Positions 1-8,436 of a stretch of 64,000 nt of DNA are shown one piece after another. The DNA comes from JAJVID01 sp035714085 (GTDB taxonomy: Bacteria > Acidobacteriota > Blastocatellia > RBC074). The translations under genes and the position numbers were made by a program. The notes under the pieces were generated by a model. It had not been told where the DNA came from. It did not search any database and worked only from the letters and a program-made list of their open reading frames with translations. The DNA lies in assembly GCA_035714085.1 (NCBI GenBank), contig DASTMP010000358.1, positions 3,575-67,574 on the forward strand, read 5' to 3'. Positions within the stretch are counted from its first letter, which is position 1, and each line of letters begins with the position of its first letter.

Positions 1-4
1 CCAT

Positions 5-613
5 TCATAATCCATTTCGAAACTTCGAACCCCATGTAATCTTCGCAGTGGACATCCTAAACCCGACCCCTTCGCCCGAAGGCCTCCCTCGCTCGCGGGC
101 GACAAATTCGCCCATCCTGCGAACCTCGGTTTTGACCTTCCATTTGAGATAAATTCTCAAGGGAAGCGCCAAAAGGATCATCCAGCGCCTGAGTTCCCAC
201 ACTTCTATGTGAAGAACTGCAAACTGGCCCTCCGGCGCCGGAATCGCCCTTCCGTTCGCAAGAGATGCGACATGTTGAAGGTCCAGGGGTTGGACGAAGA
301 ATTGGCCGGCGACGTAAAGGTCCTTGTTGACATAGCTGGTAAGTTCCACCTTCACGCGAGGCTGCGGCTCTGCCGGATACGTGACTGTGTACAGAGCGTC
401 AAAAGGCACGAAGCCCGCTACCGCGCCGCGGATATTCAGGACGTGTGTTTCCTCGGCGTCGCCCGGCGCCGGACTCATCTTTACTTCGCGCGCGTCTGGT
501 TCGATGGCTTTCAAGAGCCTTGCGAAACTCCGCGGCGCGAGCGCATTCAAATAATGGATGGGGTCATAGGGCAGATGCATCAGTCCCAACGCTTCAATTT
601 TCGCTGCGATCAT
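5..613 (-). CDS. Conserved-looking protein of unknown function, 202 aa
   Basis: I do not recognise this family. The protein has no signal peptide. The middle (about residues 55-125) alternates hydrophobic and polar residues like a beta sheet, and residues 140-170 read as a long amphipathic or partly buried helix rich in Trp, Leu, Arg and Lys. That pattern would suit an SRPBCC-type or membrane-associated fold, but this is a guess. The ATG follows directly on the TAG stop of the upstream phosphoesterase-like gene (TAGATG), so the two are almost certainly translationally coupled and probably act together. It is the last gene of the minus-strand series in this window; anything further downstream lies outside. 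The gene is complete, ending in TGA. Confidence 0.75.
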   Translation of the reverse strand: MIAAKIEALGLMHLPYDPIHYLNALAPRSFARLLKAIEPDAREVKMSPAPGDAEETHVLNIRGAVAGFVPFDALYTVTYPAEPQPRVKVELTSYVNKDLYVAGQFFVQPLDLQHVASLANGRAIPAPEGQFAVLHIEVWELRRWMILLALPLRIYLKWKVKTEVRRMGEFVARERGRPSGEGVGFRMSTAKITWGSKFRNGL

Positions 614-1498
614 CTAGTAAACTTTTCCTCCTTCGAAGAAGTAGGCGTTCGCTGAACTGAGTGTTGGAAAGAGAGCCGGAGAAAAGGAAAGCGGGGCGCC
701 CTGAAATGTCCGTTCTTCCATCGGAAGGATATCCATGTGGCGCCAGAGCCCAGTCCGCAGCGTCGATGCGTATTCGCATGGGAGATTTAGTTCATCCATG
801 AGGCGCGCAGCTTGCTCGGAGTCATAATCCAATGAGCGGAGAGAAAACTGGAGATCCTCTTCGCTTTCGCAAACGAGGAGATACCAGCCCCGTCGCGTGC
901 CGTCATTGGCAGGCATCCCGATTACCCCCGCGTTCACCCAAAGTCTGTCTCGTCGCCACTCGATGAACGGAATTCCACAATGTCCCCCGACGATGACGTC
1001 GCATTCCAGGCTGGCGAAATTCGGGAGTTTCTTTTCCCATGGTGATGATCGAAAGAGGAACTCTGAAACGTTAGCGTGGCTGCCATGCACGACGCCGATT
1101 TTCCGGCCTCCGATTTGAAGCGTCAGCGTGGTCGGGAGCGAACGCATCCAGGCTCGCTGCTCGCCCGTGATCCGTGAATTCGCGAAAGCGTACCAATGCT
1201 CCGAGAGCCGGTCGCAAACGCTCCCTTTGATGAAATTACACCCGCAGTCCCCCGCGTCGTTAGCTAGCTGGAGTTCGACGTTGCCCGCGACCACCTGAAC
1301 TCCCCAGCGGCGAATTTCTTCGACGGTCTCGTAGGGCTGGGCGCAATACGCGACGGTGTCGCCCGTGCAGACAATTGAACTCGGCGGAAGCCCCAGTTCC
1401 TCCGCGACAGCGCGAAGGGCCGTCAGCGCTTGAAGATTGCCGTACGGGCCGCCGAAGAATAGTAGAGAAGGAACGGGCGAATCGGTTTTTTGGAGCAT
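614..1498 (-). CDS. Calcineurin-like metallophosphoesterase relative with degenerate metal-binding motifs
   Basis: The 294-residue protein keeps the layout of the YfcE/MJ0936-like (Metallophos_2) phosphoesterases: motif I at residues 16-21, GD at 46-47, GN at 72-73, an HGSH segment near 148, and a GGH motif in the third quarter. Several ligands are absent. Motif I, normally D-x-H, reads GGPYGN, so both the Asp and the His are gone, and the usual GHTH reads GHCG, losing its second His. Ordinary two-metal phosphodiesterase activity is therefore doubtful; a one-metal, binding or scaffolding role is possible. It lies 32 bp downstream of a radical SAM gene and abuts the next gene (TAGATG), pointing to a three-gene unit. 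The fold call is good; the function is open. Confidence 0.75.
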   Translation of the reverse strand: MLQKTDSPVPSLLFFGGPYGNLQALTALRAVAEELGLPPSSIVCTGDTVAYCAQPYETVEEIRRWGVQVVAGNVELQLANDAGDCGCNFIKGSVCDRLSEHWYAFANSRITGEQRAWMRSLPTTLTLQIGGRKIGVVHGSHANVSEFLFRSSPWEKKLPNFASLECDVIVGGHCGIPFIEWRRDRLWVNAGVIGMPANDGTRRGWYLLVCESEEDLQFSLRSLDYDSEQAARLMDELNLPCEYASTLRTGLWRHMDILPMEERTFQGAPLSFSPALFPTLSSANAYFFEGGKVY

Positions 1499-1530
1499 GA
1501 TTTACAGGTTAGTAATGGAAGAGCTGATGA

Positions 1531-2556
1531 CTATTTCCACTTTGATTTTGGGATCAACACTTCTTCGTGGAATTTGTCGCAGCCGACGCAGAGATTCTGA
1601 TAGAGCTTGCCCGACGGCAGTCTGACGGTCGAAGCCTCGATGAATTTTTCCACCGTCCAACCGTGTGATATTCCCATCCGTTCGGGATGTCCCATCGAGA
1701 GGGCTTCGTACACCGGGTCGCCGACGTGTCGTTCCAGGATCGCTTCCAGTTTTTCTTCGAGCAGGTTGCCGATCGGCGCTTTCGTCTTGATGCAGCAAGG
1801 GAAGACGTTGCCGTTCGGCTCGACGGACACTTCAGAGCCCTGATACCGGTACTGCAAAAAGTTGAGCGCGCCCGACCAGCGGTTACAGAAATTGTCGCGG
1901 AGTGTCGCCTTCGAGATTTCGTTCTGCTGGGCTCGCCCGCGCGGCCACAGCGGGCCGATCCACGCTTCTTCGGTCGCGCCGAAGAACGAGAAATACCGCC
2001 CCACCGCGTCCGCCTGCCCGGCGCTTTCGGCGACCAGCGGCTTGAACTCCATCCCGCGTGACTCGAAGATCCGCGTCAGCTTGGCGACCAGTTTCTCCTG
2101 CGCCTCTTTGGTCTCCAGCCCGTCGTGATTGTGATCTATGCCGGAGACCGAAATCTGCCAGACGTGATGCGCGAGTAATTCCTCCACGATCTTCTCGGTC
2201 ACAAGGTCACCCGTCGTCTGGACGATGAGCTTCACCTCGTCCCCGTATTTTTGATGGAGCAGGTCGAGCGCGGAATAAAGCACGCGCTCTCGCACGGGTT
2301 CTAGCAGTATTTCGCCGCCCGCCAGGATGACGCGCCCGATCTTCTCTCGCGGTCGGCCCGTCTGCGGGTCGCAATCATTCAAATCGAGATAGGTCATCCG
2401 GTCGGGAAAGTTCTCGATGATGCGCGCGTGGTTGGCGATGCTCTCGCCGACCACACGCTCCCGCTCCGCGCCGTAGTAAGGCCGAAAGCGGTCTTCGTAA
2501 CAGTGATGACATGTGCGATGACAGAGAAACGTCGCGACGTAATAGAGCGATTCCAT
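1531..2556 (-). CDS. Radical SAM enzyme with SPASM-like C-terminal cysteines
   Basis: The 341-residue protein carries the radical SAM cluster motif C-x3-C-x2-C at Cys12, Cys16 and Cys19 (CHRTCHHC), followed by a GGE motif in the second beta strand. The C-terminal third has a CC pair in GNVFPCC and later C-x2-C in LCVGCDKF, a pattern typical of SPASM or twitch auxiliary-cluster domains, in which a second iron-sulfur cluster helps bind or oxidise peptides and small substrates. The substrate is unknown. It is not ArsS-like in the N-terminal motif region. The gene sits between an exported protein (54 bp upstream) and the degenerate phosphoesterase, all on one strand. No strong Shine-Dalgarno sequence was seen; a short palindrome (AAGGGTGACCCTT) lies just before the ATG. 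Confidence 0.85.
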   Translation of the reverse strand: MESLYYVATFLCHRTCHHCYEDRFRPYYGAERERVVGESIANHARIIENFPDRMTYLDLNDCDPQTGRPREKIGRVILAGGEILLEPVRERVLYSALDLLHQKYGDEVKLIVQTTGDLVTEKIVEELLAHHVWQISVSGIDHNHDGLETKEAQEKLVAKLTRIFESRGMEFKPLVAESAGQADAVGRYFSFFGATEEAWIGPLWPRGRAQQNEISKATLRDNFCNRWSGALNFLQYRYQGSEVSVEPNGNVFPCCIKTKAPIGNLLEEKLEAILERHVGDPVYEALSMGHPERMGISHGWTVEKFIEASTVRLPSGKLYQNLCVGCDKFHEEVLIPKSKWK

Positions 2557-2610
2557 AAAGGGTGACCCTTTTCAGTTGACAACAGTTATTGGCGCCTCAG
2601 CGCGCTTCCG

Positions 2611-3078
2611 CTACTTTGCTTCTGCAGCTTTCGCGCGCGCGAGGTTAAACGTTCCGGTGTAGAAGGCGCTCGTAAAGAAGCCGACGAATTCTTTTTCATT
2701 CGCCCGCCCGATCCAGTCGTAGACGCCATCATCCTTGGCCCCCAGGTCGGTCGTGCCTTTGAAGAGCACGACCTTACCGACCTGTCGTCCCTCCATTTTG
2801 ATTTCGTACTTATAGGGCCGCCCGCAATCCCCTTCAAAGATCGCTTCCCAGATGCCGTTTGTCTGTGTGATTTTGGCTGTCAGATTCTTGCAGAGGTCCT
2901 TGGGCGCGCCGCCCCCTTGCGCCGGGTTATAGGATGACCAGACACCCGTCCACGCGCCAGAAACATCCGGGACTTGTTCCTTCGCTTGTTCTTTCGGTGG
3001 CGTGTTTTGATTTTGAGCAAAGGCCGCGCCCAGGGCCAAGACGAGAACAACAATAGTTGACCAACTGCGCTTTACCAT
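2611..3078 (-). CDS. Small exported protein, lipocalin-like or beta-rich, unknown function
   Basis: The 155-residue protein begins with a clear Sec signal peptide, cleaved probably after AFA near residue 21, and a low-complexity QNQNTPPKEQAKEQ linker. The mature part (DVSGAWTGVW onward) alternates short strands in the style of small beta-barrel proteins with a G-x-W start. It has two cysteines that could form a disulfide. A good ribosome site (AAGGAGAATCAAAT) precedes the ATG. It lies 90 bp downstream of the receptor gene and is probably cotranscribed with it. A similar, equally small exported protein follows the ADOP permease at 26493-26909; both start the mature domain with a GxW-type strand, so they may be distant relatives. 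Confidence 0.75.
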   Translation of the reverse strand: MVKRSWSTIVVLVLALGAAFAQNQNTPPKEQAKEQVPDVSGAWTGVWSSYNPAQGGGAPKDLCKNLTAKITQTNGIWEAIFEGDCGRPYKYEIKMEGRQVGKVVLFKGTTDLGAKDDGVYDWIGRANEKEFVGFFTSAFYTGTFNLARAKAAEAK

Positions 3079-3168
3079 ATTTGATTCTCCTTGTGCATAA
3101 GGGGACGGCGCGCCTGGATACGAACAGGCGCGCCAGCTTCCAGGCAGTCAATGACCGCCGCATTTGGC

Positions 3169-6100
3169 TTAGAATTTCACCTTCGCCACGAACTGAATCA
3201 CACGCGGCGCAGTTGAATTGCTCACATAACGGCCAAAAGCCGCGTTGCTCAGCGAACTCACCGGCAGCGTGAAGCTGGGGTTGTTGAAAATATTGAAGAA
3301 CTCCGCGCGGAATTCGATTGCGCCGGCTTCGCCGAGCGGCGAAAGACGGAAATTTCTGAGGACAGCTAAATCGGTGTTGAAGTAGTTGTCGGCGCGCAGC
3401 GTGTTGCGTCCAACCAAACCGAACTGCCCTGCCGGCGGCGCGACGAAGGCCGCCGGGTTGAAGGCGAACTCGGCCGGGACATTCTCGTGCGGATCGCTGA
3501 TTTGATCGGGACGGCGATTCGATATTCCTGTACCGGCGTCGAACGCGCCGACCGTGACCGTGAACGGCTGGCCCGATTGATACGTTAGAATGCCGTTGAC
3601 CTGCCAATCGCTGAGGAGCGCCGAGACGGCGGGGCCGGAGTCTTTGAGTAAACTCCGGTTGCGCCCGAAGGGCAGCGCCCAGGTCGAGCTGAACACGAAC
3701 TTGTGCGGGACGTCGAAGTTTGACACTGCGCGTTGAGCCGCCAGGTTGTAGGAATCCTGCGCCAGATCGTCCGCGCCCGTCCCGATGCCGCTGACGTTAT
3801 CAATGGACTTCGACCAGCTGTAAGACGCCAGGAACGATGTGCCGCTGCTCAGCCGCCGTTCCAGCCGCGTCTGCAAGGAGTGATAGGTCGCCTGCCCGTT
3901 GAATTGCTGACTGATGACGTCGTTCGCAAAACGAGCGCCGACCGGAAGGCTGGTGTTGTTAAAGGGGCGCGAACCGACGGGCAGGCCGAATTGCGTCGCC
4001 GCCAGGCTGTTCACCGCCACAATCTGATTGATGTTGACGGTGCGAGAAGCGTTCAGCCCGCGCCGTCCGACGTAGGCGACTTCGGCCAGCAAATTGCCGC
4101 TAAGCTCGTGTTGGACGTTGAGATTGTACTGAATCACGTAAGGCGTACGGTAATTGACGTCAATCGCGCCCGCCCCTGTCGCCGCTCCGCCGCCGAGCAA
4201 CGCCAGGAAGGTTTGCGCCGCCGTATTGTTGAGAGGGAAATCCAGATTGGTGCGGGCGCTGCCGGTCTGATTCACGATGTTCGTTATGGCGAAGGGCGCA
4301 TTCGACCTGGCCGTGCGGAAGCGGTCTTGAAACGTTCCGTTGTCGTGATATATGCCCGCGCCGCCTCGCACCGTCCATTTGCCGTCATCCGTCGCCCGGT
4401 AAGCGAAGCCGACGCGCGGCGCGAAGTTGTTCTTGTCGATGTTGTGCAGGCGCGGCAATTCATCCGAACCGACCACGAAATTACCGCGTCCGGGAATCAG
4501 ATTTGATAGCAAGCCGTTCACCTCCGTGATCGGCGTATCGAGTTCGTAGCGCAGTCCCAAATTCAACACCAGGCGACTGTTCACGCGCCATTCATCCTGC
4601 GCGTAGCCGACGTAACCCGTGGTGCGGAAACCGCGCGTCGGATTGGCTGAACTGATGGTAATTTGCGCGGGCAAGCCGAGCAGGAAGTCCGCGAACGCGG
4701 CCACTGCGGCGTTGCCGGGCACGGTTTGATTGATCTGACCGTTGCGCGCCCCGCTGAAATTGAGCGCGCCGCGCAACGGGCGATACTGGCTCTGATTGGT
4801 GTGCGAGCGGCGGATCTCGCCGCCGAATTTGAAGCTGTGCTGTTTGTAATTCACCGATACATTGTCAATGAACTGGAACAGCGTACGGTAAGTCGTCGAA
4901 GCCCCCAGATTATCCGTGAACGGCTGACCGCCTGTGCCGCCAAAGCCCGTCACGCGAATGATGGGCAGCCCTCGTCCGAATTCGTTCTGCACTACGCCGT
5001 TCGGCAATCCGATGCTCGCCGGGTCAATCTCCGTCCCGTTCGGAATCGGGTTTCGCTGGCGATTAAGGCCAAAACGAAATTCATTCGTGACACTGGAGCC
5101 GAAAATATGCGTGTGCGTGACGGCCGCCGACTGTCGCCGCTCAGGATTCGGAAAAGGGAACGCGGGCAGCGACGCGGCGGTAAAGAAGATGTCGAAGGGA
5201 TAGAACTGGCGCTGATCGTCATAGGTGTAACGCACGGAAACCTGATCTTTTCTGGTCAGGCTATGGTCCGTGCGAATGGTGAATGCGTCTTCATCCATCT
5301 TTTCAATGCCGTTGGCGATGTAGTTCGCCCCGATAATGTTGGCGTTCGGCAGCGGAATGAACCCGTCCAGCACGGCGCGCGAGATGGGCGCAATACTGCC
5401 CGCCAGGTTGAGCGTGGCAGGCTGGGTCGGTTCGCCCGCGTCAAACAGCCCGTTGCCGTTGGTATCGGTGAAGGCGGTGTAATTCAGCGAGCCGGAGCTT
5501 TGCGCGGCGGTGGGGACGTTGCTGGCGAATGGCCCGGTGCCTTGCCGCACTTTGTTGGCTTCCCAGTTACCGAAAACGAAATGGCTGTTACGGTGAATCG
5601 GCCCGCCGATAGACACACCGAATTGATTCTGTTTCAGGACTGTGCGCGGCAAGCTGTTGGCGTTGTTAAAAAAGTCATTCGCGTCCAACGCGTCGTTGCG
5701 GAAGTATTCATACGCCGAACCATGCCATTGATTCGTCCCTGATTTGGTCACGAAGTTGACGATGGAGCCGGAGAACCGCCCGTATTCGGCATTGAAGAGA
5801 CTGGTCTGGATCTGAAATTCACGCGTGGCTTCGATCAGCGGTGGAAAGGCGATCACGCCCTGTTCTGGAACGTTGATGTCCACGCCGTCCATGAAAAAAC
5901 CGTTCGCGCGCGATGGCGCGCCGTTGACGGTGAAGGCTCCGGCGTTGCCGTCCGTCGGCGTCGCCAGTCCGAATTGATTGAAGGCCGAAGAACGATACCC
6001 GCCTGAGGCCGTCACGCCCGGGGCCGTCAACGCCAGTTCTTGCAACTGGCGGCCGTTGAGCGGCAGCGCATTGACGCGCTCCTCGGGCACTACGTTCGAA

Positions 6101-6501
6101 AGCGTCGAGGTGGCGCTGTCCGTGATCGGCGCCTCGATGGTGACGGACGCGCTGACCTGTCCCGGCCTGAGCGCGACATCCACGCGGCGTTCGTCCCCGA
6201 CGCGCAACACCAGATCGGCCTGCTCGCTCGCGCCAAAGCCCGACGCTTCCACTTTGATCGAGTACTCTCCTGCGGCGAGCAACCCTACTCGATAACTACC
6301 ACTGCTGTCCGCGGTGACGGCGCGCGAGATTCCCGTTTCCTTCGAAGTAACGGTGATCTTTGCGCCCGCGACCCCGGCGCCGCTCTGGTCGGAAATTTGC
6401 CCGAGCAGGGAGGCGTAAGATTGCTGCCCATATGCGGCGGCGACGCCTGAAATCAGAAGGGTGATTAAATATACAACGGCAAACATGAATCGTTTTTTCA
6501 T
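3169..6501 (-). CDS. Oar-type TonB-dependent receptor with N-terminal carboxypeptidase-regulatory-like domain
   Basis: The ATG at 6501 was chosen because it follows GAGAAGGAATCC and opens a signal peptide (MKKRFMFAVVYL); an upstream in-frame ATG would give a 65-residue non-signal leader. The 1110-residue protein has a CarboxypepD_reg-like domain (about residues 30-110, QISDQSGAGVAGAKITVTS), a plug domain with NGAPSRANGFFMDGVD, and a long beta barrel ending in the aromatic outer-membrane signature VKF. Such proteins are abundant in Acidobacteriota and resemble Myxococcus Oar; most have no known ligand. It lies between the VOC-CMD fusion and the radical SAM genes on the same strand, so it may import the substrate of that cluster. 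The ligand cannot be read from the sequence. Confidence 0.93.
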   Translation of the reverse strand: MKKRFMFAVVYLITLLISGVAAAYGQQSYASLLGQISDQSGAGVAGAKITVTSKETGISRAVTADSSGSYRVGLLAAGEYSIKVEASGFGASEQADLVLRVGDERRVDVALRPGQVSASVTIEAPITDSATSTLSNVVPEERVNALPLNGRQLQELALTAPGVTASGGYRSSAFNQFGLATPTDGNAGAFTVNGAPSRANGFFMDGVDINVPEQGVIAFPPLIEATREFQIQTSLFNAEYGRFSGSIVNFVTKSGTNQWHGSAYEYFRNDALDANDFFNNANSLPRTVLKQNQFGVSIGGPIHRNSHFVFGNWEANKVRQGTGPFASNVPTAAQSSGSLNYTAFTDTNGNGLFDAGEPTQPATLNLAGSIAPISRAVLDGFIPLPNANIIGANYIANGIEKMDEDAFTIRTDHSLTRKDQVSVRYTYDDQRQFYPFDIFFTAASLPAFPFPNPERRQSAAVTHTHIFGSSVTNEFRFGLNRQRNPIPNGTEIDPASIGLPNGVVQNEFGRGLPIIRVTGFGGTGGQPFTDNLGASTTYRTLFQFIDNVSVNYKQHSFKFGGEIRRSHTNQSQYRPLRGALNFSGARNGQINQTVPGNAAVAAFADFLLGLPAQITISSANPTRGFRTTGYVGYAQDEWRVNSRLVLNLGLRYELDTPITEVNGLLSNLIPGRGNFVVGSDELPRLHNIDKNNFAPRVGFAYRATDDGKWTVRGGAGIYHDNGTFQDRFRTARSNAPFAITNIVNQTGSARTNLDFPLNNTAAQTFLALLGGGAATGAGAIDVNYRTPYVIQYNLNVQHELSGNLLAEVAYVGRRGLNASRTVNINQIVAVNSLAATQFGLPVGSRPFNNTSLPVGARFANDVISQQFNGQATYHSLQTRLERRLSSGTSFLASYSWSKSIDNVSGIGTGADDLAQDSYNLAAQRAVSNFDVPHKFVFSSTWALPFGRNRSLLKDSGPAVSALLSDWQVNGILTYQSGQPFTVTVGAFDAGTGISNRRPDQISDPHENVPAEFAFNPAAFVAPPAGQFGLVGRNTLRADNYFNTDLAVLRNFRLSPLGEAGAIEFRAEFFNIFNNPSFTLPVSSLSNAAFGRYVSNSTAPRVIQFVAKVKF

Positions 6502-6692
6502 GGATTCCTTCTCTGATACCTTTTTTTCAAGTTCTGATTTTTTGGCGGTTGTCCGCGGTACGGCAGGGGGGCGGCAGCGATCTGGCGACCGAGGAGTGTC
6601 GGTATCCAGCGTCCACGCTTCCTGCGCAATGCCACTGCTTGACGCCGCCTGTGTCTGATTACGACCAACCAATTCTTGACTGACGTCGTTGC

Positions 6693-7778
6693 TCAATCTC
6701 CCGCCACCGCGCCGAGACTGGCGCCGTTCTCGTGATGCGCTTCAAGCTGGTCGAGCTTGTTCATCATCTGCACGCTGTGAACCAGCGCGATGCCCGCCGC
6801 CATGGCGCTTGCGACGTGGACGGCCTCGCTCATCTGCGCCTCGCTCACGCGCATTTTGTGAAGCGTCGAGGTGTAGGAATCTATGCAATACGGGCATTTC
6901 AGCGCGTGCGACACGGCGAGCGCGATCAGGGCTTTTTCGCGCCTGGTTAGTTCGCCGTCCGCCATGACATGTCCGTAATATGCGAAGAAGCTCTCCGCCA
7001 TTTTCGGATTCGCGCGGCGGATTTCGCCGAAGCGCCCCAGGTCCTGGGGTTGATAGTAGCCGCCTCCCGCCGCATGGCCGCTGGCGCCGGCCGTGACGGT
7101 CTCCGTTGACGCTTCGGCGCCGCAACAAGAGATGGACGCGGGATCAATCTTTTCAGGATTCGCGGGGCGCAAATCGCAGCCCATCTTGTCCGGGTTCACC
7201 TTCAACGCGCCGTAAGCGAATTCAAGCGGGATGCCGGTGTGTTCGCCTTCGTCCGGCGGGTACAGCCAATGCTTTTCGGCGACTTCGACATGGCAGCAAT
7301 AGACGGGCCGGTCCACGCCGCCTTGCGAGGCGTGCGCCCATTTGAGCGTCCCGGCGACGGCGGGCAGCGCGTCGAACGTCTGGCGCACCAGTTCCGTTTC
7401 ATCGCGCAAATCCACTCCGATGTGGTCCAGGAAAGGGCGCGGCCGGCGATTCGTTTCCGACTCGAGCAACTCGTCCTGCGAAACTTTGATGTGTGAGAAG
7501 ATCGCGTTGACGGCGCCTGGGAATCGATACTTGACGAACCCATCTTTCTGATGGTCGAGCCGCGCGCCCGCGTCGAAGAACTGATTGATCGGAAGCTGGT
7601 GCGTGTTGTCCACCTTGATGTGTAGATGAATCGTTTCGGCCAAGGCGACGGCCCGGTCGAGCGGCGAATCGGGCTCGCCCAGCCGGTTGACGACTTCGAT
7701 TTCGTGGCCGGTGAGCAGGCCACACTCTTGCAGAGCCTTGAGACTGGCGGCGGCTTCGGCGCTGTTACTCAATTTCAT
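6693..7778 (-). CDS. ArsI-like VOC domain fused to arsenosugar-type CMD (AhpD-like) domain
   Basis: The start at 7778 follows AAAGGAGAGAATCGAA; an upstream ATG at 7826 has no such site. The C-terminal third (from about residue 241) matches the AhpD-like family annotated as arsenosugar biosynthesis-associated peroxidase-like: YYQPQDLGRFGEI, then CPYC (Cys295, Cys298). The N-terminal 225 residues align by eye with ArsI, the Fe-dependent C-As lyase: His51 in HLHIKVDN (ArsI HVSLNVRN), His119 in DHIGV (SHMGI), a vicinal pair Cys161-Cys162 in YCCHVEVAEKHW (SCCYAVQDKTW) and Glu186 in LEFAYG. A second pair, Cys218-Cys219 (SCCG), sits at the domain boundary. All three VOC metal ligands and the arsenic-binding thiols therefore seem present. 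The exact reaction is inferred, not known. Confidence 0.8.
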   Translation of the reverse strand: MKLSNSAEAAASLKALQECGLLTGHEIEVVNRLGEPDSPLDRAVALAETIHLHIKVDNTHQLPINQFFDAGARLDHQKDGFVKYRFPGAVNAIFSHIKVSQDELLESETNRRPRPFLDHIGVDLRDETELVRQTFDALPAVAGTLKWAHASQGGVDRPVYCCHVEVAEKHWLYPPDEGEHTGIPLEFAYGALKVNPDKMGCDLRPANPEKIDPASISCCGAEASTETVTAGASGHAAGGGYYQPQDLGRFGEIRRANPKMAESFFAYYGHVMADGELTRREKALIALAVSHALKCPYCIDSYTSTLHKMRVSEAQMSEAVHVASAMAAGIALVHSVQMMNKLDQLEAHHENGASLGAVAGD

Positions 7779-7904
7779 TTCGATTCTCTCCTTTCTGGAT
7801 TTCAATAAAATGAATTTGCGTTTCAAAAAATAAAGAAGCGCAGTGAGCGCGGCAGCGGTTCAAAGCGGCGCCCCCGAGTCAGCGCGTTTGTGACGCTTCT
7901 TTAG

Positions 7905-8021
7905 TTAATCGGAAGTGGTAAGAGCTATGGGGGCCCTGGTGATTTCGGACTCGGAGGATTCGCCGATCAGCGCGGTGTCGACAAGGAAATGGAACGAGAT
8001 TGCTGAAATGACGACGGGCAT
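7905..8021 (-). CDS. Possible 38-aa small protein or peptide, unknown
   Basis: Reading the minus strand by hand gives an uninterrupted ATG-to-TAA frame of 38 codons, MPVVISAISFHFLVDTALI followed by a Ser/Glu/Thr-rich tail ending LTTSD. An AGGA lies 7 bases before the ATG, close to ideal spacing. The peptide has no Cys, Trp or Tyr, a mildly hydrophobic N-terminal half and a Ser/Thr-rich C-terminal half. It sits 126 bp upstream of the VOC-CMD gene in the same direction, at the head of a gene series that contains a radical SAM enzyme, so a precursor-peptide role is conceivable. It could equally be a chance ORF in a leader region. No homologue is known to me. Confidence 0.35.
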   Translation of the reverse strand: MPVVISAISFHFLVDTALIGESSESEITRAPIALTTSD

Positions 8022-8141
8022 AGGGCTTTCCTGCTTGATTCATCATCGGGCCGATCTCGGCCCTCGATTATGCTAAGTCGAATAGCGCGTTCTGACGCGC
8101 TGAATGTAAAAATGACTGGATAAACAATTTCAAGATAAAGC

Positions 8142-8188
8142 CCGATACGCAGTCAGGATTCACATGGATCCATGTATCGGTTTTTTTT
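8142..8188 (+). terminator. Hairpin followed by eight T, plus-strand terminator-like
   Basis: CCGATAC (8142-8148) pairs with GTATCGG (8174-8180) and is followed at once by TTTTTTTT. A competing perfect palindrome, ACATGGATCCATGT (8162-8175), overlaps the right arm, so two alternative folds exist. The flanking genes are both on the minus strand, so this signal would end a plus-strand transcript that I cannot otherwise account for. Confidence 0.4.
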
Positions 8189-8384
8189 CGTCCTGCGTTT
8201 ATTGACTATCGAAGCATAGTAGGGCTCTGGCGCCGTCGGAACGTTGTGCGCGACCAAGGAATCTCAAGTCGCGCTCGATTGATCCTTTTATCATTTGCGC
8301 ATACGTGCACATATTTCTCTAGGTTACGAAAGAAGTAAAGTGAAAATTATTCCTCCACGACGCAAACGCAGGCAGGTTCCACGA

Positions 8385-8422
8385 CAAAATTTGGAACTGA
8401 CATTGCAAAATTTGGAACTGAC
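8385..8422. repeat. Two tandem 17-bp direct repeats
   Basis: The 17-mer CAAAATTTGGAACTGAC occurs at 8385-8401 and again at 8406-8422, separated by 4 bases (period 21 bp, about two helical turns). It lies downstream of the ABC transporter operon. It could be a protein-binding site or a relic of a mobile element; nothing decides between these. Confidence 0.6.
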
Positions 8423-8436
8423 CGGCGAAAAGACGT

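Noticed and set aside
3733..5742. Long open frames on the plus strand opposite the first receptor gene, up to 359 codons
   Set aside because: They are antisense to a clear receptor gene, have no domain pattern, and are explained by codon bias in GC-rich DNA.
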